This document shows, one piece after another, positions 48,411 to 56,774 of a DNA stretch of 64,000 nt (its first letter is position 1; every line of letters begins with the position of its first letter). Both the position numbers and the translations under genes were made by a program. The notes beneath the pieces were generated by a model that was not told the DNA's origin, did no database searches, and saw only the letters and a program-made list of their open reading frames with translations. The DNA comes from Actinoplanes xinjiangensis (GTDB lineage: Bacteria; Actinomycetota; Actinomycetes; Mycobacteriales; Micromonosporaceae): NCBI RefSeq assembly GCF_003148685.1, contig NZ_QGGR01000040.1, positions 1 to 64,000 on the forward strand, given 5' to 3'.

Positions 48411-49478
48411 ATGTCTCGACCTTGGACTTTCGCCGTCGCGCGCGACAACCTGAAGCAGACCGTCCTGGCCGACACCGAGGTGCCGGACCTCGGCGACGGC
48501 GAAGTCCTCCTGCGCGTCGACCGGGTGGGCCTCACCGCCAACAACGTGACGTACGCCGTCCTCGGCGACGCGATGCGCTACTGGGAGTTCTTTCCCCCCG
48601 AACCGCGCGGTCTCACCGCACAGTGGGGCCTGCCGCCACTGTGGGGCTTCGCCGAGGTCGCCGCGTCGGCCGTCCCGGACGTGCCGGTGGGCCGCCGGGT
48701 CTACGGCTACCTGCCGCCCGCCAGCCATCTCGTGGTGCGACCGGACCGGATCGACCACGCCGGCTTCCGCGACGCCGCCGCACACCGCGCCGAACTGCCG
48801 TCGCCCTACAACGCGTACCGGATCACCACCGGCGACGCGGTCTACCAGCCGGACGCCGAGGATCTCCTGATCCTGTACCGGCCGCTGTTCTTCACCTCGT
48901 TCATGCTCGCCGACCAGGTGATCGACAACGACTTCTACGGCGCCCGGCAGATTCTGGTCTCCTCGGCCTCCAGCAAGACCGCGTACGCCGCGGCACTGCA
49001 ACTGCACGGTGCGGGGCCACGTCTGGTCGCGCTGACCTCGCCCGGCAACGTCGCGTTCACCGAGTCGCTGGGCTGCTACGACTCGGTGATCTCCTACGAC
49101 GACCTGGACCGGATCACCCGGACGCCGACGGCCTATCTGGACCTCTCGGGTGCACCGAACACCCGCGCCGCCCTGCGTGAGCGGCTCGGTGACCTGCTCG
49201 TGCGGGACATCGCCGTCGGCCTGACCACCCAGGTGCCCAACGCCGCCGCGGCCGGCGAGGTGTTCTTCGCCCCGGTGCAGATGCGCAAGCGCCGCCAGGA
49301 CTGGGGCCGTGACGGTCTCGAGCAGCGGTTCACCCAGGCGTGGAGGAGTTTCGCCGGCACGGTCGCCGGCTCCGTGGACGTCGTGGTCGGCAACGGGCCG
49401 GACGACCTGCGCACGACCTGGCTGACGGTCCTCGACGGGCGGGCCGCACCGCGGACGGGCCACGTCGTCCAGATGTGA
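48411..49478 (+). CDS. DUF2855 family protein
   Basis: 355 residues, related to medium-chain dehydrogenase/quinone oxidoreductases (LLRVDRVGLTANNVTYAVLG, RQILVSSASSKTAYAAALQL) but without zinc ligands. Motif FFTSFMLADQVIDNDFYGA is typical of DUF2855. Probably binds NADP(H) in the Rossmann half; reaction unknown. ATG at 48411 fits both the protein family and the leaderless promoter. Confidence 0.9.
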   Translation: MSRPWTFAVARDNLKQTVLADTEVPDLGDGEVLLRVDRVGLTANNVTYAVLGDAMRYWEFFPPEPRGLTAQWGLPPLWGFAEVAASAVPDVPVGRRVYGYLPPASHLVVRPDRIDHAGFRDAAAHRAELPSPYNAYRITTGDAVYQPDAEDLLILYRPLFFTSFMLADQVIDNDFYGARQILVSSASSKTAYAAALQLHGAGPRLVALTSPGNVAFTESLGCYDSVISYDDLDRITRTPTAYLDLSGAPNTRAALRERLGDLLVRDIAVGLTTQVPNAAAAGEVFFAPVQMRKRRQDWGRDGLEQRFTQAWRSFAGTVAGSVDVVVGNGPDDLRTTWLTVLDGRAAPRTGHVVQM

Positions 49479-49600
49479 GGGTTCGCCCGAAAGGCGGCAC
49501 GCGGCGCCCAACGGGATAGAAGGCGGCGGATACCTTCGCGCGTGCGTCAGGCATAGTATGCGTAATCCCCTCCCCCGCCGGAGTCGCCACCCACCCCCAT

Positions 49601-49614
49601 TGGGAGCGCTCCCG
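49601..49614. promoter_or_regulatory. CebR-type operator
   Basis: TGGGAGCGCTCCCG is one base off the perfect CebR/CelR palindrome TGGGAGCGCTCCCA. CebR represses cellulase genes until cello-oligosaccharides bind it. It lies 20 bp before the cellulase ATG. Confidence 0.85.
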
Positions 49615-49634
49615 AACTCGAAGGATTCATCCCC

Positions 49635-51215
49635 ATGTCTCGAACACGAAAAGTGCTGTCCGCGGCCGCCATGGCGGTGGTCGCCGTCGGCGGTTCGGTC
49701 GCGGTCGCGCTCCAGGCGAGCGCGGCCGCCGGCTGCCGGGTCGACTACACGGTCACCAGCCAGTGGCAGGGCGGCTTCGGCGCCGACGTGAAGATCAGCA
49801 ACCTGGGCGATCCGATCACCCAGTGGAACCTGGCCTTCTCCTTCGGCACCGGCCAGAGCATCAACCAGCTGTGGAACGGCTCCTTCACCCAGTCCGGCAC
49901 CGCGGTCACGGTGCGCAACGCCTCGTACAACGGGGCCATCGCCACCAACGGCAGCGCGTCGTTCGGCTTCAACGGCGCGTTCACCGGCACCAATCCCGTG
50001 CCCGGTGCGTTCACCCTCAACGGCACGGCGTGCACCGGCGGCGTGACCACCCCGAGCAGCTCACCGGCCACCTCGCCGAGTACCTCCCCCAGCGCGTCAC
50101 CGAGCACGTCGCCGAGCACCGGACCGGTCACCGGCGGCGCCGCGCAGCTGGTCGCCGACATGGGCAAGGGCTGGAACCTGGGCAACCAGCTGGAAGCCAA
50201 CGTCAACGGGGTGCCCAGCGAGACGGCCTGGGGCAACCCGGTCGTGACGTCGGCGCTGATCGATCGGGTGAAGGCGGCCGGGTTCAAGACGATCCGCATC
50301 CCCGTCTCCTACCTGGGCAAGATCGGGGCGGCACCGAACTACACCGTCGACACCGCCTGGCTGAACCGGATCCAGGAGGTCGTCAACCTGGCCCACGACC
50401 GCGGCCTGTACGTGCTGATCAACATGCACGGCGACGGCTACAAGTCGGTGGGCGGCGCCTGGCTCATCTGCGACGCGTCGTCGCAGACGGCGATCAGGGA
50501 GAAGTACCAGAAGGTCTGGCAGCAGGTGGCGACGAGGTTCCAGAGCTACAGCGGGCGCCTGATCTTCGAGTCGATGAACGAGAACTTCGACGGCCAGTAC
50601 GGCAACCCGACCCAGCCGTGCTACTCCAACATCAACGCCTACAACCAGATCTTCGTCGACACCGTCCGGCGTACCGGCGGTACCAACGCGTCGCGGTGGC
50701 TGCTGGTGCCGGGCTGGAACACCAACATCGACCACACCGTCGGCAACGGTTTCGTGCTGCCCACCGACCAGTACCGGGCGGCCACCATCCCGAGCACCGA
50801 GCAGCGCATCATGATCTCCGTGCACTACTACGACCCGTGGGACTTCGCCGGGACCGAGGACGGCACCATCACCCAGTGGGGACCGGCCGCCACCAACCCG
50901 GCGAAGAAGTCGACCTGGGGCCAGCAGGACTTCATGGACGCGCAGCTGAAGAAGATGTACGACGCGTTCGTCGTGCGGGGCTACCCGGTCTTCGTCGGTG
51001 AGTACGGCACGATCGACAAGACCACGTTCGACTCGACGAACAACAGGTACCGGGCGGACTACGCGCGCACCCTCGTCGCCACCGCCAAGAAGTACGGCGC
51101 GGCCACCGCCTACTGGGACAACGGCTACAACGGCCAGTACGGGTTCGGCCTGTTCGACCGCAACTCCGCCACCGTGACACAGCAGGGCATCATCGACGCC
51201 ATCATGAGTTCCTGA
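49635..51215 (+). CDS. Secreted endoglucanase: CBM2 plus GH5
   Basis: 526 residues. Signal peptide ~1-31 (cleavage after ASAAA), N-terminal family 2 carbohydrate-binding module ~32-135 (Cys-bounded, WQGGFGADVKISN), Ser/Pro/Thr linker ~136-165, then a GH5 catalytic domain. Acid/base Glu316 in ESMNENFDG and nucleophile Glu456 in VGEYGTID are present. Hydrolyses beta-1,4-glucans outside the cell. Regulation by CebR is expected from the operator 20 bp upstream; a terminator follows. Confidence 0.94.
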   Translation: MSRTRKVLSAAAMAVVAVGGSVAVALQASAAAGCRVDYTVTSQWQGGFGADVKISNLGDPITQWNLAFSFGTGQSINQLWNGSFTQSGTAVTVRNASYNGAIATNGSASFGFNGAFTGTNPVPGAFTLNGTACTGGVTTPSSSPATSPSTSPSASPSTSPSTGPVTGGAAQLVADMGKGWNLGNQLEANVNGVPSETAWGNPVVTSALIDRVKAAGFKTIRIPVSYLGKIGAAPNYTVDTAWLNRIQEVVNLAHDRGLYVLINMHGDGYKSVGGAWLICDASSQTAIREKYQKVWQQVATRFQSYSGRLIFESMNENFDGQYGNPTQPCYSNINAYNQIFVDTVRRTGGTNASRWLLVPGWNTNIDHTVGNGFVLPTDQYRAATIPSTEQRIMISVHYYDPWDFAGTEDGTITQWGPAATNPAKKSTWGQQDFMDAQLKKMYDAFVVRGYPVFVGEYGTIDKTTFDSTNNRYRADYARTLVATAKKYGAATAYWDNGYNGQYGFGLFDRNSATVTQQGIIDAIMSS

Positions 51216-51221
51216 CCGCCG

Positions 51222-51262
51222 CCCGGAGGGTGTCCACGCCGACGGCGGACACCCTCCGGGCG
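51222..51262. terminator. Stem-loop terminator after the cellulase
   Basis: GCCCGGAGGGTGTCC and its exact complement, 15-bp stem with 11-base loop, starting 6 bp after the stop at 51215. Confidence 0.8.
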
Positions 51263-51300
51263 CACCGGGACGGACAGAGCACCACGTCGGGAGAATGAGC

Positions 51301-52131
51301 GTGACCGATCGGATCCGCATCGCCGTCGCGCAGACGCCGGTCACCGTCGACCCGGCCGTCAACGGCACCGCCATCCGCTCCGCGATCAGGCTGGCGGCCG
51401 ACAGCGGCGCCCGCCTCGTCCACTTCGCCGAGGGCGCGCTGAGTGGCTACGCCGGCGCGGCCAAACCGCACTACGCCGGATGGCACGTCGACTGGACAGC
51501 GGTCACCCGCGAGCTGACCGCCACGATGACCCTCGCCGGTGAACTCGGCGTGTGGGTGGTCGTCGGCGGCAACCACCGTCTCACCGGCGCCCGTCGGCCC
51601 CACAACGCGCTGTGGGTGATCGACGACAACGGCGACCTGATCGACCGGTACGACAAGCGCCTGCTGTCACACGCCGAGATCACCGGCTTCTACACCCCCG
51701 GCGACCACGTCTGCACCTTCGAGGTCGACGGGTTCCGGTTCGGCTGCCTGCTCTGCATCGAGGTCAACTTCCCGGAACTGTGGCTGGAGCAGGCCGGCCT
51801 GGGCGTCGACTGCGTGCTGTTCTCCAGCTTCTCCGAGGACCCGGTCTTCGAGGTCATCGCCCGGGGGCACGCCGCCACCAACAACGTCTGGGTCAGTATG
51901 GTCGTGCCGTCCCAGTGCGCCCATGCCGCACCGTCCGCGCTGATCGGCCCGCACGGCCACGTACTGGGCCGCCTCCGCCCGGACGGCCCCGGCGTGCTCT
52001 GCATCGACCTGGACCGCACCGATCCGGATCTGGACTTCGCGCTGAACAAGGCCCGCCCGTGGCGTGCCCGGGCCCGCGCCGATTACGGGGTGCGGATCCC
52101 CGGCGGAGTCTGTCAGGATCGACACCCGTGA
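51301..52131 (+). CDS. Carbon-nitrogen hydrolase (nitrilase superfamily)
   Basis: 276 residues. The Glu-Lys-Cys catalytic triad is visible: Glu in LVHFAEGALSGY, Lys in DRYDKRLLS and Cys in GCLLCIEVNFPEL. Probably an amidase acting on a small amide in the cytoplasm. GTG at 51301 is preferred because GGGAG (51289-51293) lies seven bases before it, while the ATG at 51295 is only one base away from that site. Its stop overlaps the next gene start. Confidence 0.88.
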   Translation: MTDRIRIAVAQTPVTVDPAVNGTAIRSAIRLAADSGARLVHFAEGALSGYAGAAKPHYAGWHVDWTAVTRELTATMTLAGELGVWVVVGGNHRLTGARRPHNALWVIDDNGDLIDRYDKRLLSHAEITGFYTPGDHVCTFEVDGFRFGCLLCIEVNFPELWLEQAGLGVDCVLFSSFSEDPVFEVIARGHAATNNVWVSMVVPSQCAHAAPSALIGPHGHVLGRLRPDGPGVLCIDLDRTDPDLDFALNKARPWRARARADYGVRIPGGVCQDRHP

Positions 52132-52874
52132 GACGTCTCGCGGTGGTCCTCGCGCTCCTGATGACGGCGGTCCTCGCCGCGGCCGCGCCGGCTGCCGCGG
52201 CATTGCCGGACGAACTCGCCCACGTCGGCGGCGCCCGCCAGGTGATCGTGGTGTCCGGCAACAGCTGGACGTCGACGTATGCGACGGTGCGCGCCTTCCA
52301 GCGCGGCGCGGACGGCCGGTGGCGGCAGGCGTTCGGCACGATGAAGGCCCGCACCGGGTACGGCGGCTGGAAGTGGGCGTCGAGCCGCCGTCAGGACACC
52401 GGCCAGACCCCGGCCGGAACGTTCACCCTCACCCAGGCCTTCGGGGTACGGGCGGACCCGGGAACCCGGCTGCCGTACCGCAAGGTCGACGGCAACGACT
52501 ACTGGGCCGGCGACAACCGGGACGCCAGGACGTACAACCTGTTCCAGCCGTCCGCGTCGCGGACCCGCACCTGGCGTGTCTCGCAGGCCGAACGCCTCGC
52601 CGCCTTCCCGAAGCAGTATGCGCACGCCGTCGTGATCAACTTCAACACACCCTCAGGGGTACGGTGGGACGCCGCCCACGGTCAGTACGTCGCCACGAAG
52701 AAGGCCGACACCCGCCGCGGCTCGGCGATCTTCCTGCACGCCAGTGGCAGCGGCTCCACGGCCGGTTGTGTGTCGGTCGCCAGGACCGACCTGGTCCGTC
52801 TGCTGCGCTGGCTGAACCCGGCCGCCAAGCCCCGCATCGTGATGGCCCCGGCCTCGGCCATCCGCCGAGCCTGA
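52128..52874 (+). CDS. Secreted L,D-transpeptidase-like (YkuD-type) protein
   Basis: 248 residues. Signal peptide ~1-25 (VVLALLMTAVLAAAAPAAAA). The catalytic region reads IFLHASGSGSTAGCVSV with His and Cys in the YkuD HxxG...GC arrangement; DTGQTPAGTFTL is also typical. Such proteins cross-link or trim peptidoglycan or have lost that activity. GTG start overlaps the amidohydrolase stop. A terminator follows. Confidence 0.85.
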   Translation: MRRLAVVLALLMTAVLAAAAPAAAALPDELAHVGGARQVIVVSGNSWTSTYATVRAFQRGADGRWRQAFGTMKARTGYGGWKWASSRRQDTGQTPAGTFTLTQAFGVRADPGTRLPYRKVDGNDYWAGDNRDARTYNLFQPSASRTRTWRVSQAERLAAFPKQYAHAVVINFNTPSGVRWDAAHGQYVATKKADTRRGSAIFLHASGSGSTAGCVSVARTDLVRLLRWLNPAAKPRIVMAPASAIRRA

Positions 52875-52905
52875 CCGTCCCCGCGCGGCCGGCCGGGCGC
52901 AAACG

Positions 52906-52939
52906 ACTGAGCCGCCACCCGGTGGGGTGGCGGCTCAGT
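52906..52939. terminator. Bidirectional stem-loop terminator
   Basis: ACTGAGCCGCCACCC and its exact complement, 15-bp stem with 4-base loop, between convergent genes. Confidence 0.85.
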
Positions 52940-52943
52940 GGCG

Positions 52944-53987
52944 TCAGCGCAGCTTCACGTTGAAGATCGGGTCGGCGGCCAGCCTACGGAACGCGGCCAG
53001 GCTCGCCTTGGTGCTGTCGATGCTGATGTCCCGGTTGCCCTGGTCGTCGTTCTTGGTGTCGAAGTGCACGATCGCCTTGATCGCGGGCCGCTTGACCAGC
53101 TGCGGCAGGACACTGTTGTAAACGGCCGACTTGTCGGTGGCCCGGCCGATGCGGTGGTAGCCACCCCACTCGGCGATCATGATCGGCTTGCCGGCGTGCT
53201 TGGTGGTCGCCCACTCGTAGAAGCCGAGGCCGCCGCCCTTGGGCCTGCGGTCGAGCAGGTCACCGAAGGTGCCGAAGTGGTAGTAGCCCTTCTCGACCGA
53301 GACGTAGGAGTCCAGCCCGATCCAGTCCACCACGTCGTCGCCCGGGTAGAGGTCCTTCCACCAGGACTGCGCCATCCACTTCTCGTTGCCCATGTAGGCC
53401 ATCACGTTCACCACGTTGCCGGCGCCCTGGGCGCGCAGCCGCTTGATGGTGTGCCGGTACATGGCCGCGAAGTCCTTGGCCTCCCAGCCGGAGCCCTTGC
53501 GGGCGACGACGTCGTTCTCCGGCTCGTGGTTGAGAACCAGGAAGACGTTCTTGCCGTACGCCTTGATGCGGTCGGCGAACGCGTCGATCCGCTTGTTCTG
53601 CTCACCCTTGGCGACCTTGGCCCAGTTCGAGCCGTACGCGATCTTCCAGTTCAGCAGCAGCACCCGCGGCTTGGCCGCGTCGTTGGTCATGGCGATCTCG
53701 GCCTTGGTCGGGAACGCCTCGTCGCCCTTGTGGTACGTGTGGAAGATCGTCGCGGTACGGCCGCTCAGCTTCTCCCAGTTGCGGTGCTCCAGGTCGCGGG
53801 GCTTGCTGGTGAAACCACCGGCCGCGCCGCCCCACAGCACGCCGCAGGACGGCACGAGCTTGGCGTCGGTGGTGCAGTTCTCACCGGTGCCGGCCGCCGC
53901 GGCGGCGTTCGGCGCCAGAACGGTGGTGACACCCGCGATTACGGCGGTCAGAGCTGTCAGGAACATCGGCAGCTTGGCGCGTCGCAA
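52944..53987 (-). CDS. Secreted GH26-like glycoside hydrolase
   Basis: 347 residues from a TTG at 53987 that has GGGGGAG about seven bases upstream; ATG codons at 53966 and 54029 are alternatives with poorer sites. Signal peptide with Ala-rich end (APNAAAAAG). Catalytic barrel: acid/base region VFLVLNHEPEND and nucleophile region MIAEWGGYH match GH26 (beta-mannanase and related). No binding module. Substrate may be mannan or another beta-glycan; it lies near the cellulase but has no CebR box. Confidence 0.8.
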   Translation of the reverse strand: MRRAKLPMFLTALTAVIAGVTTVLAPNAAAAAGTGENCTTDAKLVPSCGVLWGGAAGGFTSKPRDLEHRNWEKLSGRTATIFHTYHKGDEAFPTKAEIAMTNDAAKPRVLLLNWKIAYGSNWAKVAKGEQNKRIDAFADRIKAYGKNVFLVLNHEPENDVVARKGSGWEAKDFAAMYRHTIKRLRAQGAGNVVNVMAYMGNEKWMAQSWWKDLYPGDDVVDWIGLDSYVSVEKGYYHFGTFGDLLDRRPKGGGLGFYEWATTKHAGKPIMIAEWGGYHRIGRATDKSAVYNSVLPQLVKRPAIKAIVHFDTKNDDQGNRDISIDSTKASLAAFRRLAADPIFNVKLR

Positions 53988-54324
53988 AAATCTCTCCCCC
54001 TGTTGTCCGGCCTCGTGTCGGCCGGGCATGTGAAAGAGATTCCAGGTCGGCGGTTGCCCGTCGAGTACCCGTACCGGTGCCGCCCGGTAGCGGGATCACA
54101 GGCCCCGGGGCGAACGACTCGCCACGGATGATCGGCGCCCGAAGACGCGACTTGATGAACAGCGGTCAGAAGGACGCCGGCCGCTGCCGCTGCGAGTTCC
54201 TGCGGTGGCAGACATCCCGTAGGCCGCCGGTCAAGCAGTCGGCTTGATTCGGCGCAGGCAGCCGAACCCACGCGACCGGCCCGAGGTTCTCCGGGAATAT
54301 CCCTTCCGCCGATCGGACCGCACA
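53988..54324. other. Intergenic region between divergent genes
   Basis: About 340 bp without a supported gene. It must hold the promoters of both divergent genes. Only the -10-like TAGCGT at its right end was recognised; no convincing operator, stem-loop or small ORF was seen. Confidence 0.5.
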
Positions 54325-54330
54325 TAGCGT
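54325..54330 (+). promoter_or_regulatory. Candidate -10, leaderless geometry
   Basis: TAGCGT six bases before the ATG at 54337, as at 16236. Confidence 0.35.
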
Positions 54331-54336
54331 CGGGGA

Positions 54337-54993
54337 ATGTCCAAGACTCTCGCCATCCACGGTGTCGCCGCCGCACTGGTCGCTGCCCTGTCCGCCGTCC
54401 CCGCCACCGCGGCTCCCGCTGGGCCACCCGACCTCGAGCGCCTCAGGGCCGCGCTCCTGGCTGAGCCGAAGATGCCGGACGGCTACCGCATCGAGCTGAT
54501 ACCCCTGATCCCCGAGGAAACGAAGATCTACGGCTACTGGGACGAGTGCGCCTACGACCGGGGGGAGCCTTCCCCTGAGGCGGTCGCGGTGAGCGCCTTC
54601 CCGTTGAGCATCACCAAAGGCGACGCGTACATCAAGCTGTGGGTCGGTGTGCCCGGGTCGTACTTCGCCCGCGAGGAGGCCAGGAAGCTGGCAGATTGGC
54701 CCACGAAGTGCCCGGAGTTCACCATCGACATGGCCGAGGTCGACCACCGGATAACTCGGCTGCCCATGCCGGCCGTCGGAGACGCCTCCGCCGCAATCAT
54801 CGATCATTGGAGCGTCCTGACGGACCAGGGCACCCTCGGCGAAGGCCGCAACTTGGAGGCGGCGGTCGCCGTCGGCGACATTGCCATGACGTTCGAGTCG
54901 AGCCCTACGGAGGACGACGACGAGATCGCGACGGACGCCGAGTTCGTGACCATCGTCGTTGCCGCAACGCAGAGGCTGGCCGCGATCAAATGA
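54337..54993 (+). CDS. Secreted protein of unknown function
   Basis: 218 residues with signal peptide ~1-26 (AALVAALSAVPATAA). Mature part has two Cys (DECAYD, TKCPEF) that could form a disulfide, and an alpha/beta pattern resembling extracellular sensor-type domains, without a firm match. No neighbour suggests a role; the gene stands alone between divergent and convergent neighbours. Confidence 0.7.
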   Translation: MSKTLAIHGVAAALVAALSAVPATAAPAGPPDLERLRAALLAEPKMPDGYRIELIPLIPEETKIYGYWDECAYDRGEPSPEAVAVSAFPLSITKGDAYIKLWVGVPGSYFAREEARKLADWPTKCPEFTIDMAEVDHRITRLPMPAVGDASAAIIDHWSVLTDQGTLGEGRNLEAAVAVGDIAMTFESSPTEDDDEIATDAEFVTIVVAATQRLAAIK

Positions 54994-55141
54994 CCTCGCA
55001 GGCGTAGACCTCACCGTGTGGGTGCCCCAGATCCCGCCGTTGTCGGCGACCGGGGGCGCCGTCATCGGTGAGCATTTCCTGCGGTAGCGCTTGGCGACCC
55101 CGTACAGGCCAACGAGCCCGTGATGACGGCCGGCGCGATCG

Positions 55142-56206
55142 TCAGCTCCGCCGAGGGAGGACGGAATGGATTCGCAACGACGCCGGCACGTCGGCAGCTG
55201 TGAGATCACCGCGCAGTCGCTCGAACCGGACGGGATGCCTCCAGCGGCCGGATTCCCAGGCTTCGTCGACCGAGATGTCGACCACCTGCACGGGTTCGAC
55301 GGGTAGGTAGCCCTGCGGTTCGCGTTTGTCGAACCGGCCGGTCCAGGCGGCCGGCAACGGATTGCGCCAGGGGTGGTCGGTGGCCGCGGTCAGGACGCCG
55401 GCGATCTCGGCCCGCTGGCCGGCCGACAGCGGAACGGTGCGCCCGACGTAGTGCAGAACCTGCCGATCGGTGTATCGCCCGAGTAGCAGCACCACCGGGT
55501 TGGCGAGAGTTCCCAGCACTCCCCCCACGAGCGCCTTCGTGACAGTCCTTCGCTTCCACTTCCACCAGCCAGGCAATGCTGCGCCGTACGTGCTGGTCAG
55601 GTCCTTGATGACCAGGCCTTCGCAGCCCGCCGCGTGGTAGGTGTCGAACCAGTCCCGGGCTTCGTCCGGGTCTCGCGTGGCCGGGCACAGCGCCAGACCG
55701 GGCGGGTTGCCGGCGAGGAGTTCCTCCAGCAGGAGCCGGCGCTCGATCAGGGGCCGGTCGAGCAGTTCGTGGCCGTCGAACTCGAGCAGGTCGAAGACGA
55801 CGTAGGAGGCGGGACGGGCATGTGCTTCGGCTTGTATGTCCCGGCCGGCCGTCACCCGGCGTTGCAACGCGGGGAAGCAGGTGCGGCCGGCATCGGGGTC
55901 CCAGATCACGATCTCCCCGTCCAAGACCACGTCAGGCAGTAGCGCGGCGTCCAGGTTCGCCACCACGTCCGGGTACAGGTGCGTGAGGTCCCGTAGCTGG
56001 CGCGACTGCAAGTAGATCCGGCTCCCGCGGACGAACGCGAGACAGCGCCAGCCGTCGTTCTTGACCTCGAACTGCACGGTGCCCCGGGCACGCGTGTCGA
56101 GCAGGTCTCGTACGGGCACAGCGCGCATGGGTTCAAGAGGTGGCGTGAGCAGCGGTTTCCCCGTCCAGGAGCAATCGCCTGGACGGTAAGCGACAGGCTC
56201 AGCCAC
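55142..56206 (-). CDS. ATP-dependent DNA ligase (LigD/LigC-type)
   Basis: 354 residues. Nucleotidyltransferase motif I EVKNDGWRCLAF with adenylated Lys49, motif III YVVFDLLEFDG, motif IV EGLVIKDLTSTY and motif V WWKWKRR; an OB-fold ends the protein. It seals nicks, probably in repair or end joining, and lacks the polymerase and nuclease domains of full LigD. GTG at 56206 is used; an internal ATG (residue 27) is nearer to the usual family start. Confidence 0.92.
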   Translation of the reverse strand: MAEPVAYRPGDCSWTGKPLLTPPLEPMRAVPVRDLLDTRARGTVQFEVKNDGWRCLAFVRGSRIYLQSRQLRDLTHLYPDVVANLDAALLPDVVLDGEIVIWDPDAGRTCFPALQRRVTAGRDIQAEAHARPASYVVFDLLEFDGHELLDRPLIERRLLLEELLAGNPPGLALCPATRDPDEARDWFDTYHAAGCEGLVIKDLTSTYGAALPGWWKWKRRTVTKALVGGVLGTLANPVVLLLGRYTDRQVLHYVGRTVPLSAGQRAEIAGVLTAATDHPWRNPLPAAWTGRFDKREPQGYLPVEPVQVVDISVDEAWESGRWRHPVRFERLRGDLTAADVPASLRIHSVLPRRS

Positions 56207-56340
56207 TCGCAGTCAAACGAGCAACTGCTCACGCTTCAGCCGCACGCCTCCGTCTACACCAGTACCGGACATAGCCGCCTGCGGCCCGTAGGCGCCGCTG
56301 TCCTGGACAGGTCGCTGACGTTCCCGCAAGGCTCATTCAT

Positions 56341-56359
56341 TAATGGAATGTTTCCATTA
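56341..56359. promoter_or_regulatory. Palindrome upstream of the exopolysaccharide operon
   Basis: TAATGGAATGTTTCCATTA is a perfect 8-bp inverted repeat around TGT, in AT-rich DNA 416 bp before the GT2 start. It has the size of a regulator operator. Confidence 0.55.
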
Positions 56360-56774
56360 CTTGGCGCGCACGATCAAGGCATAAGCGGTGAACCCGAAAC
56401 CGGACGGGAGGATCACCCTCCGAGGGATCGAGGCCGCTCGTTTCAGCGACGTTTCGATGGCATTGATAGGACCCACCACCCCCCTGAGGGGCCATGTGAC
56501 CTCACCCACTGGCCACCATTTCATAGTGAAATAAAGGAGACCGAAAGGTCACCGGAAATTAACGCACCCAGATGCTTAACCGCAGCTCACGGGCAGGGTA
56601 AAAGAATCAAGGCAGATCATGAACCAGCCTGCGAGGCGGCGATTTTATGAATTTGTAACCCGTGCCGAATATAAACGTTCGGCGCGATGGGTCGCGCGTC
56701 GGCAGATGTTCCTGTTCCCTGGTCTAGGGCACCGAATCCACGGTGCTGGATATCGAGGGCTTTCGGGAGCATCC
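56360..56774 (+). other. Long non-coding leader of the GT2 operon
   Basis: Comparatively AT-rich, no supported gene. An ATG at 56619 is in frame with the synthase but the added 52 codons (basic, no family match) look non-coding. Several hairpins are possible: GCCGAA/TTCGGC around 56665-56685, GCGCGA/TCGCGC just after, and CACGGG pairing with CCCGTG 70 bases away. A TATAAA around 56671 could be a -10. This may be a regulatory RNA leader; no known riboswitch core was recognised. Confidence 0.4.

Noticed and set aside
56530..56700. Possible c-di-AMP (ydaO) or c-di-GMP riboswitch before the GT2 gene
   Set aside because: Fragments such as CACGGGCAGGG and GAATCAAGG recall ydaO pieces, but the conserved later core was not found and no GEMM core is present. 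Kept only as an unspecified structured leader.
56619..56774. N-terminal extension of the GT2 synthase by 52 residues
   Set aside because: In frame, but no ribosome site, no family similarity, and it overlaps likely RNA hairpins and a -10-like TATAAA; the ATG at 56775 has GGGAG.
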